DNA from: Flagellimonas aequoris
GTDB taxonomy: Bacteria; Bacteroidota; Bacteroidia; Flavobacteriales; Flavobacteriaceae
Assembly: GCF_003584165.1 (NCBI RefSeq)
Contig: NZ_QXFJ01000030.1
Span: 620,001-684,000 of the forward strand
DNA: 64,000 nucleotides
Reading direction: 5' to 3'
A program made the translations under genes and the position numbers. Numbering within the stretch: the stretch's first letter is position 1; every line of letters begins with the position of its first letter. Positions 35,085 to 44,859 of the stretch are shown here, in pieces. Under the pieces are notes generated by a model. It was not told the DNA's origin, did no database searches, and saw only the letters and a program-made list of their open reading frames with translations.

Positions 35085-36153
35085 AAAGGTCCTATGGATG
35101 GCCTTGCTGCTGATTTCGGTGCATTCTGCCAGGGCACAGGAAAAGGTATATAAAACCATTGAGAAGAGTTTCCCGTTCACGAACTCGGGCGAGTTTCAAT
35201 TGGAGAACAAATATGGGAACATTACGCTTAAAGGATGGGACCAGAACAAAGTTCTGGTGAACATTTCGGTTACGGTAAACCATCGTAAAAAGGAGAATGC
35301 AGAGGATTTGTTGGAGCGTATCAACCCAAAGATCAAAACCAGTAATGGCTATATTTCCATTGTTTCGGAAATCGCCAATAAAAATACAGGATGGTTTGCC
35401 GATATTTTAAATAAGGCCAACCCCATTGACTTTGATCGCAGTCATGTACAAATAGATTATGAGGTCTATCTTCCTGTAAAAGCCGGGCTCAAGATCACCA
35501 ATCGTTTTGGGGATGTGGTCATTGAGAATTGTATGGGTACTCTTAATACCTTGATCGAGCATGGTGATTTGTGGATCGGAGAAAATCTGAACAAGGCAGA
35601 TATTGTTTTGAGATATGGGAAAGTCCGCGCCAAGGATTTGAACTATGCGGATATAGACTTGAAAATAGGGGAATTGAACATGGAAAATTCAAAAAACCTA
35701 CGCTTGCGAAGTGATGGTACGGAAATCCATATCAATTTGGTGAATTCCTTGGAAGTGTATTCGAACAAGGACCATATCGCTATAAACGAAGCAGGGTCAC
35801 TATTTGGAAACCTGGAATTCACCACATTCAAATTGGAACGGTTGACGGGTGATGTTGACTTGAATATGAAGATTGCGGATTTTCAAGTGTTTGCCATCAC
35901 AAACCCATCTGCTGCAATAGGCATACAACAAGAATCTGCGGATATTACCCTAACGGTTACCAATTTCTCCCACCGCTTTACGGCAACCTTGGAGCAAGGT
36001 GTGGTGCGCTTGCCCAAATCTTTTGAGAACGTCAGCTCCGAAATGTTGGACAAAGGCCGCAGGCTTCGAAAAATTGATGCCACTTATGGAAAGGAACGTA
36101 AAGGGAGTATTTCCATACAAGGGGAAAAGGGAATTGTAACCATAAACAATTAA
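35056..36153 (+). CDS. Secreted DUF4097-like beta-helix protein
   Basis: 365 residues with a signal peptide (RKVLWMALLLISVHSARAQE; the start may be the ATG at 35068 opening MDTRYRK). The mature part is a repeating beta-strand protein (FQLENKYGNITLKGWDQNKV, then KITNRFGDVVIENCMGTLNT, then GKVRAKDLNYADIDLKIGEL), the pattern of DUF4097 or adhesin-type domains. It overlaps the upstream gene by 29 bp, so it is part of the sigma operon. Envelope function unknown. Confidence 0.82.
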   Translation: MKMIMDTRYRKVLWMALLLISVHSARAQEKVYKTIEKSFPFTNSGEFQLENKYGNITLKGWDQNKVLVNISVTVNHRKKENAEDLLERINPKIKTSNGYISIVSEIANKNTGWFADILNKANPIDFDRSHVQIDYEVYLPVKAGLKITNRFGDVVIENCMGTLNTLIEHGDLWIGENLNKADIVLRYGKVRAKDLNYADIDLKIGELNMENSKNLRLRSDGTEIHINLVNSLEVYSNKDHIAINEAGSLFGNLEFTTFKLERLTGDVDLNMKIADFQVFAITNPSAAIGIQQESADITLTVTNFSHRFTATLEQGVVRLPKSFENVSSEMLDKGRRLRKIDATYGKERKGSISIQGEKGIVTINN

Positions 36154-36224
36154 AAAAACACGAAATGCAACCCTTTGCCAAATACATTGTCTTTAAAACA
36201 AAATCAATCAGAAAACCAATAAAA

Positions 36225-36890
36225 ATGAACAATCAAAAAACAACTTCCTTACTTTTTTTCCTATTGCTTGGCATGATGGGGTTCGCCCAAGATGATGACG
36301 GCCAATACATTACATTCAATGACCGAAAGAATGTGGTGCACGGTGTCTATCTGGGGTTATCCACCTACTTTGGCGAAATCGAGGGAGAGGATACCTATAT
36401 CGGAGGATTAAAGGTGGCCTACGTGGCCAACAGACAGTTTGAAGTAGGTTTTATGGCCAACATACTGTATTCTGAACAGAACATCTTCAATCCGAGAACC
36501 AACAATAACGATGATATTGTTGCCGTGTACGGAGGGCTGCATTTGGAACCAATATTGTTTGGCAAGAACAGGGTAAGCCTATCCTTTCCCATATTGATCG
36601 GTGGCGGTGGTGTGGGCTACGTGGATCATAACGCTGTGGTGAATGATGAGAATGTTGATTTGGACGACGATGATATTGATGCCGTGTTTGTATTGGAACC
36701 GGGTATGAATGTGTTGTTCAACATTTCTAGATATGTTCAATTGGAAGCTGGTTTCAGGTATAGAGTCTCCAGTAGAATAGAGTTGGCGCAAAGCCCGGTG
36801 GATAGGATCAATGGTTTTTCCGGAGGTATTGGGGTCAAGCTGGGTGTTTTTAATATGGGCCGTAATCGCTACAAAAAACATTTGGACTGA
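36225..36890 (+). CDS. Outer-membrane beta-barrel protein
   Basis: 221 residues from the ATG opening a signal peptide (NNQKTTSLLFFLLLGMMGFA), preferred over the ATG at 36165. Alternating strands follow (GGLKVAYVANRQFEVGFMAN, then YVQLEAGFRYRVSSRIELAQ) typical of an eight-stranded porin-like barrel. It is the fourth gene of the ECF sigma operon. Its stop overlaps the start of the next small gene (TGATG). Confidence 0.8.
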   Translation: MNNQKTTSLLFFLLLGMMGFAQDDDGQYITFNDRKNVVHGVYLGLSTYFGEIEGEDTYIGGLKVAYVANRQFEVGFMANILYSEQNIFNPRTNNNDDIVAVYGGLHLEPILFGKNRVSLSFPILIGGGGVGYVDHNAVVNDENVDLDDDDIDAVFVLEPGMNVLFNISRYVQLEAGFRYRVSSRIELAQSPVDRINGFSGGIGVKLGVFNMGRNRYKKHLD

Positions 36891-37030
36891 TGAAAAAGAA
36901 AAATGTAAAAAGAGAACCCATTGAAATCCAACTGGTTTACACCCAAAACAATCAGGTTTTTACAAAAAACGACCAAGAAGAATGGTTGCCGGTTTCATTT
37001 CAGTGGGTTACGATTCCATTTTCAAAATGA
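36890..37030 (+). CDS. 46-residue protein coupled to the barrel gene
   Basis: The ATG at 36890 shares a base with the stop of the upstream gene (TGATG), a translational-coupling arrangement. The product (MKKKNVKREPIEIQLVYTQN, ending PVSFQWVTIPFSK) is basic at the start and beta-prone later, with no signal or membrane segment. It may be the last gene of the sigma operon. Family not recognised. Confidence 0.5.
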   Translation: MKKKNVKREPIEIQLVYTQNNQVFTKNDQEEWLPVSFQWVTIPFSK

Positions 37031-37056
37031 TTGGGCCGACCAATGAGTGTCTCACA

Positions 37057-37653
37057 CTAGTGCCTCCTTTCTAGGACTTGGGCAATATCATCCAATTTGT
37101 ATCCCTTGGCCTGCAACAAGATCAAATAGTGGAACAATAGGTCGGCACTCTCGTTCAAGAAAAGGTCATCATTGGTGTCTTTGGCCTCAATGACGGTTTC
37201 CACGGCTTCCTCCCCTACTTTTTGGGCTATTTTGTTGATGCCTTTTCGGAATAATGAAGCCACATAACTTTCCGGATTTTCCTGATTATTTTTTCGGGAT
37301 TCGATGATGTTTTCCAAGGTGGACAGAAAGCCATAAGCCTGTGCATTTTCTTCGGCCCAACAGGTATCGGTTCCTTTGTGACAGGTGGGCCCAGCGGGAT
37401 TCACAGTAACCAAAAGGGTATCGTTGTCGCAATCTACTTTTATATCGACCAGATTCAGGAAGTTTCCACTTTCCTCACCTTTGGTCCAAAGTCGTTGCTT
37501 GGATCGACTAAAAAAGGTCACCTTTCTACTCTTTTGCGTTACGTCAAAAGCTTCTTGGTTCATATAGCCCAGCATCAATACGGTTTTGGTCTTCGCATCT
37601 TGAATGATGGCAGGCACAAGACCTTCTGGGTTTTTGTCGAAATCTATTTTCAT
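37057..37653 (-). CDS. hisIE: Bifunctional phosphoribosyl-AMP cyclohydrolase / phosphoribosyl-ATP pyrophosphatase
   Basis: 198 residues. The cyclohydrolase half (1-110) has VLMLGYMNQEAFDVT, FFSRSKQRLWTKGEESGNFL and the zinc-binding DCDNDTLLVTV with GPTCHKGTDTC. The pyrophosphatase half has SYVASLFRKGINKIAQKVGE EAVE-type metal ligands and ESADLLFHYLIL. It runs the second and third steps of histidine synthesis. It is the last gene of the his operon, 78 bp behind hisF, with a REP-like sequence between. Confidence 0.95.
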   Translation of the reverse strand: MKIDFDKNPEGLVPAIIQDAKTKTVLMLGYMNQEAFDVTQKSRKVTFFSRSKQRLWTKGEESGNFLNLVDIKVDCDNDTLLVTVNPAGPTCHKGTDTCWAEENAQAYGFLSTLENIIESRKNNQENPESYVASLFRKGINKIAQKVGEEAVETVIEAKDTNDDLFLNESADLLFHYLILLQAKGYKLDDIAQVLERRH

Positions 37654-37677
37654 ACTTTATTGTTTTTTGATTGTTAA

Positions 37678-37720
37678 ATCTCGATAGCTCCTTCGACTGC
37701 GCTCAGGATGACAGCTCGAT
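37678..37720. repeat. REP-like sequence between hisF and hisIE
   Basis: The stretch CTCGATAGCTCCTTCGACTG followed by CGCTCAGGATGACAGCTCGATG has inverted CTCGA/TCGAG-like ends and the core CCTTCGACTGCGCTCAGGA, which I know as a dispersed repeat in many Bacteroidota genomes. The dispersal cannot be checked in this window. Confidence 0.45.
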
Positions 37721-37731
37721 GTGACCATCAA

Positions 37732-38487
37732 CTATAATCTAACAGGGATCCCTTCTTCCCTTAGTTCGTTCTTTAAATTGTGTATTTCAATTTCCTTAAA
37801 ATGAAAAACACTGGCCGCCAGGGCAGCATCAGCCTTCCCATCTATGAAGGTATCGGTAAAATGGGAAATGGTTCCGGCACCCCCTGAGGCAATGATGGGA
37901 ATGTTCACCAATTCGGACAATTGTGCCAAAGCTTTGTTGGCAAACCCATTTTTGGTTCCATCATGATCCATAGAGGTGAACAATATTTCCCCTGCTCCCC
38001 TTTCTTCTACTTCTTTGGCCCAATCAAACAAGTTGATTTCAGTTGGCACTTTACCGCCTACCAAATGTACTTTCCAAACACCATCAATCTGTTTGGCATC
38101 AATGGCGACCACAATACATTGGGAACCAAATTTGGCCACCAACTCGTTGATGAGTTCCGGTCTTTTTACCGCTGAGGAGTTGATGGACACCTTATCGGCA
38201 CCGTTCTTAAGCAAGATATCGACATCCTCCACCGAAGAAATGCCCCCGCCCACCGTAAATGGAATGTTGATGGTCTCCGCTACGTGATAGACCAATTCCG
38301 CCAAGGTCTTTCGTTTTTCCTCGGTGGCCGAAATATCCAAAAAGACCAATTCGTCCGCCCCTTCTTTAGCATAAATAGCAGCCAATTCTACCGGATCACC
38401 AGCATCGCGGAGATCCACAAAATTGACACCTTTCACAGTGCGTCCGTTTTTGATATCCAAACAGGGTATGATTCGTTTTGTAAGCAT
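37732..38487 (-). CDS. hisF: Imidazole glycerol phosphate synthase, cyclase subunit
   Basis: 251 residues, a TIM barrel with both catalytic Asp residues: the first in [20 protein letters not shown] and the second in [15 protein letters not shown]. The phosphate-binding loops are FTVGGGISS and [13 protein letters not shown]. With HisH it converts PRFAR and glutamine-derived ammonia to IGP and AICAR. A stretch of 450 bp of repeats and a broken gene separates it from the DinB-family gene upstream. Confidence 0.97.
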   Translation of the reverse strand: MLTKRIIPCLDIKNGRTVKGVNFVDLRDAGDPVELAAIYAKEGADELVFLDISATEEKRKTLAELVYHVAETINIPFTVGGGISSVEDVDILLKNGADKVSINSSAVKRPELINELVAKFGSQCIVVAIDAKQIDGVWKVHLVGGKVPTEINLFDWAKEVEERGAGEILFTSMDHDGTKNGFANKALAQLSELVNIPIIASGGAGTISHFTDTFIDGKADAALAASVFHFKEIEIHNLKNELREEGIPVRL

Positions 38488-38494
38488 AATTTGT

Positions 38495-38631
38495 CGTCAC
38501 CCTAGCATAATATAGGGATCTTGTTTGATTTTAATTTATGTTATGCGATGCCGAAACAAGTTCGGCATGACGTTTTCTTCGAAAACCATCTTTGAATTTT
38601 AATCGTCACCCTGAACTTGTTTCAGGGTCTC
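38495..38631. repeat. Cluster of palindromic REP-like units
   Basis: Two perfect palindromes with 8-bp stems and 5-nt loops: ATGCCGAA-ACAAG-TTCGGCAT (38548-38568) and ACCCTGAA-CTTGT-TTCAGGGT (38608-38628). Both are followed or preceded by the shared tag CGTCA or TGACG. A weaker unit starts with CGTCACCCTAGCATAATATA at 38495. Such hairpins are typical REP elements and could act as partial transcription stops inside the his operon. Confidence 0.7.
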
Positions 38632-38634
38632 ATT

Positions 38635-38915
38635 TTAATAGTCCAGTGCTTCTAATGTTGGATTCTGTTCTTTAATCAAGTTAACTTTCCAGTCGTGGTG
38701 CCAGTTTTTCAATTGTTTTTCTCTTGTAATAGCCTGATTAATATCAGAATAAACTTCAAAGTACACCAAATCAATAACATTGTACTTCTCTGTAAATTTT
38801 GAGGCAATTCCTTCTTTATGTTCCCCATTCTTTTGGCCAGATCTGAAGTGATTCCAATATAGAATGTTGTTCTGAACTTGTTGGTCAATATGTAAACAAA
38901 ACTCTGATTCATCAT
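38635..38915 (-). pseudogene. GIY-YIG endonuclease gene with a one-base frameshift
   Basis: The N-terminal part reads MMNQSFVYILTNKFRTTFYI, then GITSDLAKRM in one frame; the C-terminal part, GEHKEGIASKFTEKYNVIDL, then LVYFEVYSDINQAITREKQL and KNWHHDWKV, reads in the +1 frame. The switch is at GAATGGGGAACAT (about 38827-38840): five G instead of four would give KRMGEHKEG, the expected family sequence. So a single-base loss in a G-run, or a sequencing error, breaks it. The intact protein would be about 92 residues (UPF0213 type). REP-like repeats flank it on both sides. Confidence 0.85.
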
Positions 38916-38919
38916 TTAT

Positions 38920-38945
38920 GATGTCCAAACAAGTTCGGCATGACG
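38920..38945. repeat. Second copy of the REP unit, upstream of the GIY-YIG gene
   Basis: GATGTCCAAACAAG then TTCGGCATGACG matches the unit at 38547-38572 (GATGCCGAAACAAG then TTCGGCATGACG) in the same orientation with two mismatches. It ends at the stop of the DinB-family gene, so the repeats bracket the nuclease gene exactly. Confidence 0.7.
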
Positions 38946-39467
38946 TTATTCGTTCTTCACATTCAGGTCTACCCCATCATAAAACCCCAAATCTTTATTT
39001 TCCAAAAGTTTGGTCCAAAGGGCAATCTGTCCAGTGTGGTACGATAGGTGCTCTGTAACATGGATAATGTTCCCAACCCCTGAAAAATTAAACCCCTGAA
39101 CGGAACGTTTCCGGAGCAATTCCTGCAACGGAGCCTCATAAAAGGTTCGTTTGGCCTTATCCACGGTATCACTAAGTTTTTTGAACAATTCCTCTTTTGA
39201 AAATCCAGAGGTTGCTGAAAATTCCTCGTCTCGTTTGCGATTGTCCTCTTCATTTTTGATGGAAGCAATCCCGTATTGAGTGATATTTCCACATAAATGC
39301 AGCATCAAATTTCCAATGCTGTTGCTGGATTCGTTCGGTTTCTGCCAAATTTTGTCTTCGGGTAATTTGTCCAAACAAATTTTGATCATGCGAAGGCTTT
39401 CGTTCATCCGATAGCCCACGTTCCAAGTCAGTTCATCCTGAAGTTCTTTTTCCTTATCCATTTTCAA
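38946..39467 (-). CDS. DinB-family (DUF1572) protein
   Basis: 173 residues, a four-helix bundle of the DinB/YfiT superfamily. Metal-ligand His positions are visible in [15 protein letters not shown] and in [20 protein letters not shown] (the H-x3-H pattern). Members are metal-dependent and often act in thiol transfer; the substrate is unknown. It overlaps the end of hisA by 14 bp and is part of the his transcript, though no histidine role is known. Confidence 0.85.
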   Translation of the reverse strand: MKMDKEKELQDELTWNVGYRMNESLRMIKICLDKLPEDKIWQKPNESSNSIGNLMLHLCGNITQYGIASIKNEEDNRKRDEEFSATSGFSKEELFKKLSDTVDKAKRTFYEAPLQELLRKRSVQGFNFSGVGNIIHVTEHLSYHTGQIALWTKLLENKDLGFYDGVDLNVKNE

Positions 39468-40185
39468 GAATATATTGTTCCAATTGTTTTAAACTGATTC
39501 TATTTTCATAAATGGCCTTACCAATAATGGTGCCCTCACAACCAATTTCAGCCAGTTTTGGGAGTTCGTCAAAGGTGGAAATACCTCCACTGGCAATCAA
39601 TTTCAATCCCGTTGCGGTTTGGGACAGAATCTTTCTGTATAAATCGAAAGAAGGTCCTTGTAACATCCCATCTTTACTGATATCGGTACAAATGACATAC
39701 TGAATGCCTTCCTTTTGATAAGATTGTATAAAAGGTACTAGATTTTGCTTAGATTCTTCCTGCCATCCTGAAACGGCCACCTTTTCGTTATGGGCATCGG
39801 CTCCCAAAATGATTTTTTCTGGACCATAAGCCTTTAACCATCCCAAGAAAGTTTCCTTATCCTTCACAGCAATGCTTCCCCCGGTAATTTGGGAAGCCCC
39901 ACTTTCAAAGGCAATTTTTAAGTCTTCGTTCGACTTAAGACCTCCGCCAAAATCGATTTTAAGGCTGGTTTGGGAAGCAATGCTTTCCAAAACCTTATGG
40001 TTTACGATGTGCTTTGATTTTGCACCATCCAGATCTACTAAATGAAGGTATTGAATGCCGTGTGCCTCAAATTGTTTTGCAACTTCCACGGGATTTTCAT
40101 TGTATACTTTTTTGGTCCCGTAATCTCCTTTGGAAAGTCGGACACATTTCCCTTCAATGATGTCTATGGCAGGAATCAATCTCAT
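39454..40185 (-). CDS. hisA: ProFAR isomerase
   Basis: 243 residues, TIM barrel. Catalytic Asp residues are in [20 protein letters not shown] and [17 protein letters not shown]; phosphate-binding loops are [11 protein letters not shown] and [13 protein letters not shown]. It isomerises ProFAR to PRFAR before HisF-HisH. It follows the GNAT gene by 3 bp in the his operon. Confidence 0.97.
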   Translation of the reverse strand: MRLIPAIDIIEGKCVRLSKGDYGTKKVYNENPVEVAKQFEAHGIQYLHLVDLDGAKSKHIVNHKVLESIASQTSLKIDFGGGLKSNEDLKIAFESGASQITGGSIAVKDKETFLGWLKAYGPEKIILGADAHNEKVAVSGWQEESKQNLVPFIQSYQKEGIQYVICTDISKDGMLQGPSFDLYRKILSQTATGLKLIASGGISTFDELPKLAEIGCEGTIIGKAIYENRISLKQLEQYILENG

Positions 40186-40188
40186 ACG

Positions 40189-40605
40189 TTAATCATATTT
40201 GGCGCGGTCAATGGCCAACCACATTTCTGAATTTCCAACTCTTTTAAAACCGAATGCTTCGTAAAAACTATGGGCATCCTTCGTCTTTAAGGCTACCGTT
40301 TTAACCGTTAGAATATCGGGTCGTTCCAAGATATGTTTCACCAACATTTTACCCAATCCTCGGCCTTTATACGGGTCAAAGATCACCACATCCATAATGT
40401 AGGCGAATATCAAGGAATCTGTCAATAATCTGGCAAAACCAACTTGTTCATCCTTATCGGCGTAAACACCAAAACAGATGCATTTGTCAATGGTCATCAA
40501 GGTTTGATCTATGGTCCTGCCACCACCCCAATAGGTGGATGTAACTTCTTGGTGAATCTTTGGAACATCCAATTTACCTTTGTCCTCTGAAATATAGAAT
40601 TCCAT
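40189..40605 (-). CDS. GNAT acetyltransferase in the his operon
   Basis: 138 residues. The acetyl-CoA loop is DPYKGRGLGKMLVKHIL, and the C-terminal strand has DAHSFYEAFGFKRVGNSEMW. It starts 1 bp after hisH stop and ends 3 bp before hisA, so it is locked into the transcript. Substrate unknown. Confidence 0.87.
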   Translation of the reverse strand: MEFYISEDKGKLDVPKIHQEVTSTYWGGGRTIDQTLMTIDKCICFGVYADKDEQVGFARLLTDSLIFAYIMDVVIFDPYKGRGLGKMLVKHILERPDILTVKTVALKTKDAHSFYEAFGFKRVGNSEMWLAIDRAKYD

Positions 40606-41190
40606 CTAGATAACCGTTAAGAAATTATTCAAAATTATACTTCCAATGTCACTGCTCTTTTCTGGGTGAAACTGAACCCCATAAAAATTATCCTTTTGCA
40701 GGGCAGCACTGTATTCCAATCCATATTCGGAAGTAGCAATGGTTTCCTTGCCCTTTGGGGCATAAAAACTGTGTACCAAATAGATGTAGGACTTATCGGG
40801 AATACCCTTGAACAAATCTGTTTTTAAATCCGTGATCTGGTTCCAACCGATTTGGGGCACTTTCACCTGATTCGAAAATTTCTTCACATCGAGGTCAAAA
40901 ATACCAAGTCCACGTGTATTGCCCTCTTCTGATGAATGGCACATAAGCTGCATACCTAGGCAGATTCCCAAAACCGGTTGCTCCAATTCCGGGATGAGGG
41001 TATCCAATCCACTGGTTCTCAATTTTGCCATGGCTGAACTGGCCTCTCCTACACCTGGGAAAATCACCTTGTCCGCTTCTTGGATTTCTGTGGCATCATG
41101 GGACAACACCGCATCATATCCCAACCGTTTCATGGCAAAGATGATGCTTTGAATGTTTCCTGCACCGTAGTCGATAATCACTATTTTCAT
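40606..41190 (-). CDS. hisH: Imidazole glycerol phosphate synthase, glutaminase subunit
   Basis: 194 residues, class I glutamine amidotransferase. The nucleophile Cys is in VLGICLGMQLMCHSSEEG and the His-Glu pair in YGVQFHPEKSSDIG. It feeds ammonia to HisF. Its start shares a base with the hisB stop. Confidence 0.96.
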   Translation of the reverse strand: MKIVIIDYGAGNIQSIIFAMKRLGYDAVLSHDATEIQEADKVIFPGVGEASSAMAKLRTSGLDTLIPELEQPVLGICLGMQLMCHSSEEGNTRGLGIFDLDVKKFSNQVKVPQIGWNQITDLKTDLFKGIPDKSYIYLVHSFYAPKGKETIATSEYGLEYSAALQKDNFYGVQFHPEKSSDIGSIILNNFLTVI

Positions 41191-42326
41191 TACAGCATTC
41201 CCTTTGTTGATGGCAAAACCATTTTTTCCACATCCCGTTTTACCGCCATTTTGATGGATTTTGCAAATGCCTTGAAAATAGCTTCAATTTTATGATGCTC
41301 ATTGGTGCCTTCTGCCTTGATATTCAAATTAGCCTTGGCCCCATCAGAGAACGATTTGAAGAAATGTAAAAACATCTCCGTAGGCATTTCACCAATTTTT
41401 TCCCTGTTGAATTCGGCATCCCAAACCAGCCAGTTCCTTCCTCCAAAATCTATGGCTACTTGAGCTAAACAATCGTCCATGGGTAAACAAAACCCGTAGC
41501 GTTCAATGCCCAATTTGTTACCTAAAGCTTTGGAAAACACTTCGCCCAAAGCAATGGCGGTATCCTCAATGGTATGGTGTTCATCTACTTCCAGATCACC
41601 GTCTACCTTTATAGTAAGATCCATTTGTCCGTGGCGGGCCAATTGGTCCAACATATGGTCAAAAAAGGCCAATCCAGTTTGGATGTCACTTTTACCGGTT
41701 CCATCCAGATTTAACTTGATTTGGATATCCGTTTCATTGGTTTTTCTAAAGATTTCAGCAACACGATTTTCCAGTTTCAAAAACTCATAAATCTTTTCCC
41801 AATCGTTGCTTTCTAAAGCAATATAGGAATCCAACTCTTCTCTCTTAACCGTGATTTCTCCGGTTCCCAAATGGGTTTCATCATTGATATAGATGCCTTT
41901 GGCCCCTAGGTTTTTGGCCAATTCCACATCGGTCAATCGGTCACCGATCACAAAAGAGTTGGCAAGATCATACGCTTCCGAAAAATAGGATGTGAGCATT
42001 CCGGTTCCCGGTTTTCGGGTCGGGGCATTATCCTTCGCAAAAGTTTTGTCGATAAAGACATTATCGAAAACAACTCCTTCAGCTTCAAATGTGTTGACAA
42101 TGAAATTATGTACGGGCCAAAACGTGTTCTCGGGAAAAATGTCGGTTCCCAAACCATCTTGATTGGTTATCATCACCAGTTCATAATCCAATTCCTTCGC
42201 AATTTTCGCCAAATAGGTGAAAGCCTTTGGATAGAAGATCAATTTTTCAAAAGAATCAATTTGTTCATCAATGGTTTCCTTGATAATGGTTCCATCACGA
42301 TCAATGAATAATACTTTTTTGCCCAT
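41190..42326 (-). CDS. hisB: Bifunctional histidinol-phosphatase / IGP dehydratase
   Basis: 378 residues. The N-terminal HAD phosphatase has [14 protein letters not shown], the [12 protein letters not shown] [13 protein letters not shown] and [14 protein letters not shown]. The C-terminal dehydratase has the His-rich metal motifs [30 protein letters not shown] and [16 protein letters not shown]. It runs steps seven and nine of histidine synthesis. Confidence 0.96.
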   Translation of the reverse strand: MGKKVLFIDRDGTIIKETIDEQIDSFEKLIFYPKAFTYLAKIAKELDYELVMITNQDGLGTDIFPENTFWPVHNFIVNTFEAEGVVFDNVFIDKTFAKDNAPTRKPGTGMLTSYFSEAYDLANSFVIGDRLTDVELAKNLGAKGIYINDETHLGTGEITVKREELDSYIALESNDWEKIYEFLKLENRVAEIFRKTNETDIQIKLNLDGTGKSDIQTGLAFFDHMLDQLARHGQMDLTIKVDGDLEVDEHHTIEDTAIALGEVFSKALGNKLGIERYGFCLPMDDCLAQVAIDFGGRNWLVWDAEFNREKIGEMPTEMFLHFFKSFSDGAKANLNIKAEGTNEHHKIEAIFKAFAKSIKMAVKRDVEKMVLPSTKGML

Positions 42327-42328
42327 GT

Positions 42329-43369
42329 TTATAGTTGCTTTAAAATGGCTATCAATGCTTTGTTTTCGGTTGGTGTCCCAACTGTAAACCTTAAGGTGTT
42401 TTCACATAGTGGTTGGGTGCTGCGGTTTCGCACCACCACATGTTTATCGAGTAATTGCTGATAACGCTTATCGGCATTATCAACCTTGGCGAGTACAAAA
42501 TTGGCGTCTGAAGGATATAGTTTTTCCACGAATTCCAAGTTTTGTAAAGCCTTTTCCAAATTGGAACGCTCCTCCAAAATTTGAACGACTTCCTGTTGCA
42601 CGGCATCCTCATTCAAAACCCTTTGCAAAGCTTTTTGTTGGGTCAATTGGTTGACATTATAAGGAGGTTTTATCTTATTCAAAATGGAAATAATCGCTTC
42701 CGAAGCATAACAAACACCTAACCGGATTCCCGCCAAACCATAGGCTTTGGACAAGGTTTGGGTTACGATCAGATTGGGAAATTTTTTCAAGTTGTTCAAC
42801 CAACTTTCCTGATTTGAAAAATCGATATACGCCTCATCAATGACCACCAATCCGTTGAAGGATTCCAAAAGCTTCTCAATGCTTTCCTTTTTAAAAGAAT
42901 TACCAGTGGGATTGTTGGGTGAGCATATGAAAACCAGTTTGGTTTGTTCATCCACAGCTTCCAAAATCGCTGGGACATCCGGTTCAAAATCGGTAGTCAA
43001 CATAACTTCCCTATTTTCCACGGCATTGATTCCTGCCAGTACTTTATACATGCCATACGTAGGCGGCAAAGTGATCACATTGTCTTGATTGGGTTCACAA
43101 AAGGCTCTGTAAATCAAATCCAAAACCTCGTCGCTACCATTTCCTAAAAGCATATTTCCTTCGGAAACGCCCTTCTGCTTTGCTAAAAGAGCCTTTAGGC
43201 TTCTTTGGTAAGGATCGGGATATCGGTTGACCCCATTATCGAAGGGATTTTCATTGGCATCCAAAAAAATCATGGTTGACCCATCGGAAACATATTCGTC
43301 CCGAGCCGAAGAATAGGGTTTTAACACCGCAACAGATTTCCTTGTTATTTCATTTAAATTGAACTTCAT
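42329..43369 (-). CDS. hisC: Histidinol-phosphate aminotransferase
   Basis: 346 residues, PLP fold type I. The PLP Lys is in [17 protein letters not shown]; other landmarks are [36 protein letters not shown], the Asn in CSPNNPTGN and the Asp of VIDEAYIDF. It converts imidazole-acetol phosphate to histidinol phosphate with glutamate. It overlaps the small membrane gene by 4 bp. Confidence 0.96.
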   Translation of the reverse strand: MKFNLNEITRKSVAVLKPYSSARDEYVSDGSTMIFLDANENPFDNGVNRYPDPYQRSLKALLAKQKGVSEGNMLLGNGSDEVLDLIYRAFCEPNQDNVITLPPTYGMYKVLAGINAVENREVMLTTDFEPDVPAILEAVDEQTKLVFICSPNNPTGNSFKKESIEKLLESFNGLVVIDEAYIDFSNQESWLNNLKKFPNLIVTQTLSKAYGLAGIRLGVCYASEAIISILNKIKPPYNVNQLTQQKALQRVLNEDAVQQEVVQILEERSNLEKALQNLEFVEKLYPSDANFVLAKVDNADKRYQQLLDKHVVVRNRSTQPLCENTLRFTVGTPTENKALIAILKQL

Positions 43370-43578
43370 TTTAATTTTCTTAAAATGTATTCTACTATAT
43401 ACAAACAGATAGTAATTGACCCAAATAAAACAGTAGCTCTATCAATGTTTTCAATTTTTCTATCCATAACTCCAACTATTGTTAATAAATAATCCAAAAG
43501 AATGAAAATGTCTACTACTACAAAAAGAGTGATTAAATACACTATAAAGTTGTATAGATAGTAGTTCAACTTCTTCAT
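43366..43578 (-). CDS. 70-residue two-helix membrane protein in the his operon
   Basis: Two hydrophobic segments: YLYNFIVYLITLFVVVDIFI at about 6-35 and ATVLFGSITICLYIVEYILR at about 48-68. It overlaps hisC and hisD by 4 bp each, so it is translated with them. No family recognised and no obvious histidine role. Confidence 0.65.
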   Translation of the reverse strand: MKKLNYYLYNFIVYLITLFVVVDIFILLDYLLTIVGVMDRKIENIDRATVLFGSITICLYIVEYILRKLK

Positions 43579-44858
43579 TTTAAATATTTCAATCGAAGCG
43601 TTACCGCATTTTTATGTGCCTGCAAACCTTCGGCTTCCGCCATCAACTCAATGGAAGAGCCAATGGTCTTCATTCCTTCTTTAGATATTTTTTGAAAGGT
43701 CATGCTCTTCATGAAACTGTCCAGGTTCACGCCACTATACTGCTTGGCGTAGCCGTTTGTGGGAAGGGTATGATTTGTTCCCGAAGCATAATCCCCGGCA
43801 CTTTCAGGAGTATAGTTGCCAATGAAGACGGAACCTGCATTTTGAATGTTTTGAAGGTAAAACTCCTTATTTTCCACACAAACGATAAAGTGTTCCGGGC
43901 CATACTCATTGATCAAATCCATGGCCGACTCATCGTCTTTCATCAAGATCAGTTTGCTGTTTTGGATCGATTTCTCTGCAATGGCTACTCTTGGCAACAC
44001 TTTTATCTGAGCTTCGATTTCCTTTTCAACAACATCCACCAATTTTTCGGAAGTAGAAACCAAGATCACTTGACTGTCAACCCCATGCTCTGCTTGACTC
44101 AACAAATCCGAGGCAACAAAAGCAGGATTGGCAGAATCATCAGCGACGACTAGGAGTTCGCTCGGCCCGGCGGGCATATCGATCGCAACTCCATATTTTG
44201 TTGCTAATTGTTTGGCGACCGTAACAAATTGGTTCCCAGGTCCGAATATTTTATACACATTGGGGATGGTTTCCGTGCCGAAGGTCATCCCAGCAATAGC
44301 TTGAATACCCCCTACTTTGAAAATTTTGGTTACCCCACAAAGTTGAGCGGCGAACAAAATGGTCGGGTTTACGTTACCTTTTTTATCTGGTGGCGTGCAC
44401 AAAATAATTTCCTCACAACCCGCCAGTTTTGCCGGAATAGCCAGCATTAAAATGGTCGAGAATAAGGGAGCTGTACCTCCCGGAATGTAAAGCCCCACTT
44501 TTTGGATGGGCCTTTTTTCCTGCCAACACAACACCCCGGGCATCGTTTCCATTTCCACTTTGGCCGTTTTCTGGGCGGCATGGAATTTTTCAATATTGGA
44601 TTTTGCCAAGGAAATGGCTTTTTTTAATTCGCTTGAAACCGAATCGGCCGCTGTTTGAATTTCCTCGTCTGTTACCAAAATAGAATCCAGTTGTACCCGG
44701 TCAAACTGGTCTGTATACTTTTTGATGGCCAAGTCCCCTCCTTTTTGAACCGCTTCAAAAATGGCCTCCACTGTTTGCTCTATGTCGGCAACCGTTTGGG
44801 TAGGTCGTTTGACTATCTCTGGCCAATCCTGTCTATTTGGATAATAAATCTTGTTCAT
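43575..44858 (-). CDS. hisD: Histidinol dehydrogenase
   Basis: 427 residues, full length. Landmarks: [20 protein letters not shown], the NAD region [36 protein letters not shown], the zinc ligands in [14 protein letters not shown] and [20 protein letters not shown]. It oxidises histidinol to histidine in two NAD-dependent steps. Confidence 0.97.
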   Translation of the reverse strand: MNKIYYPNRQDWPEIVKRPTQTVADIEQTVEAIFEAVQKGGDLAIKKYTDQFDRVQLDSILVTDEEIQTAADSVSSELKKAISLAKSNIEKFHAAQKTAKVEMETMPGVLCWQEKRPIQKVGLYIPGGTAPLFSTILMLAIPAKLAGCEEIILCTPPDKKGNVNPTILFAAQLCGVTKIFKVGGIQAIAGMTFGTETIPNVYKIFGPGNQFVTVAKQLATKYGVAIDMPAGPSELLVVADDSANPAFVASDLLSQAEHGVDSQVILVSTSEKLVDVVEKEIEAQIKVLPRVAIAEKSIQNSKLILMKDDESAMDLINEYGPEHFIVCVENKEFYLQNIQNAGSVFIGNYTPESAGDYASGTNHTLPTNGYAKQYSGVNLDSFMKSMTFQKISKEGMKTIGSSIELMAEAEGLQAHKNAVTLRLKYLK

Positions 44859-44859
44859 T

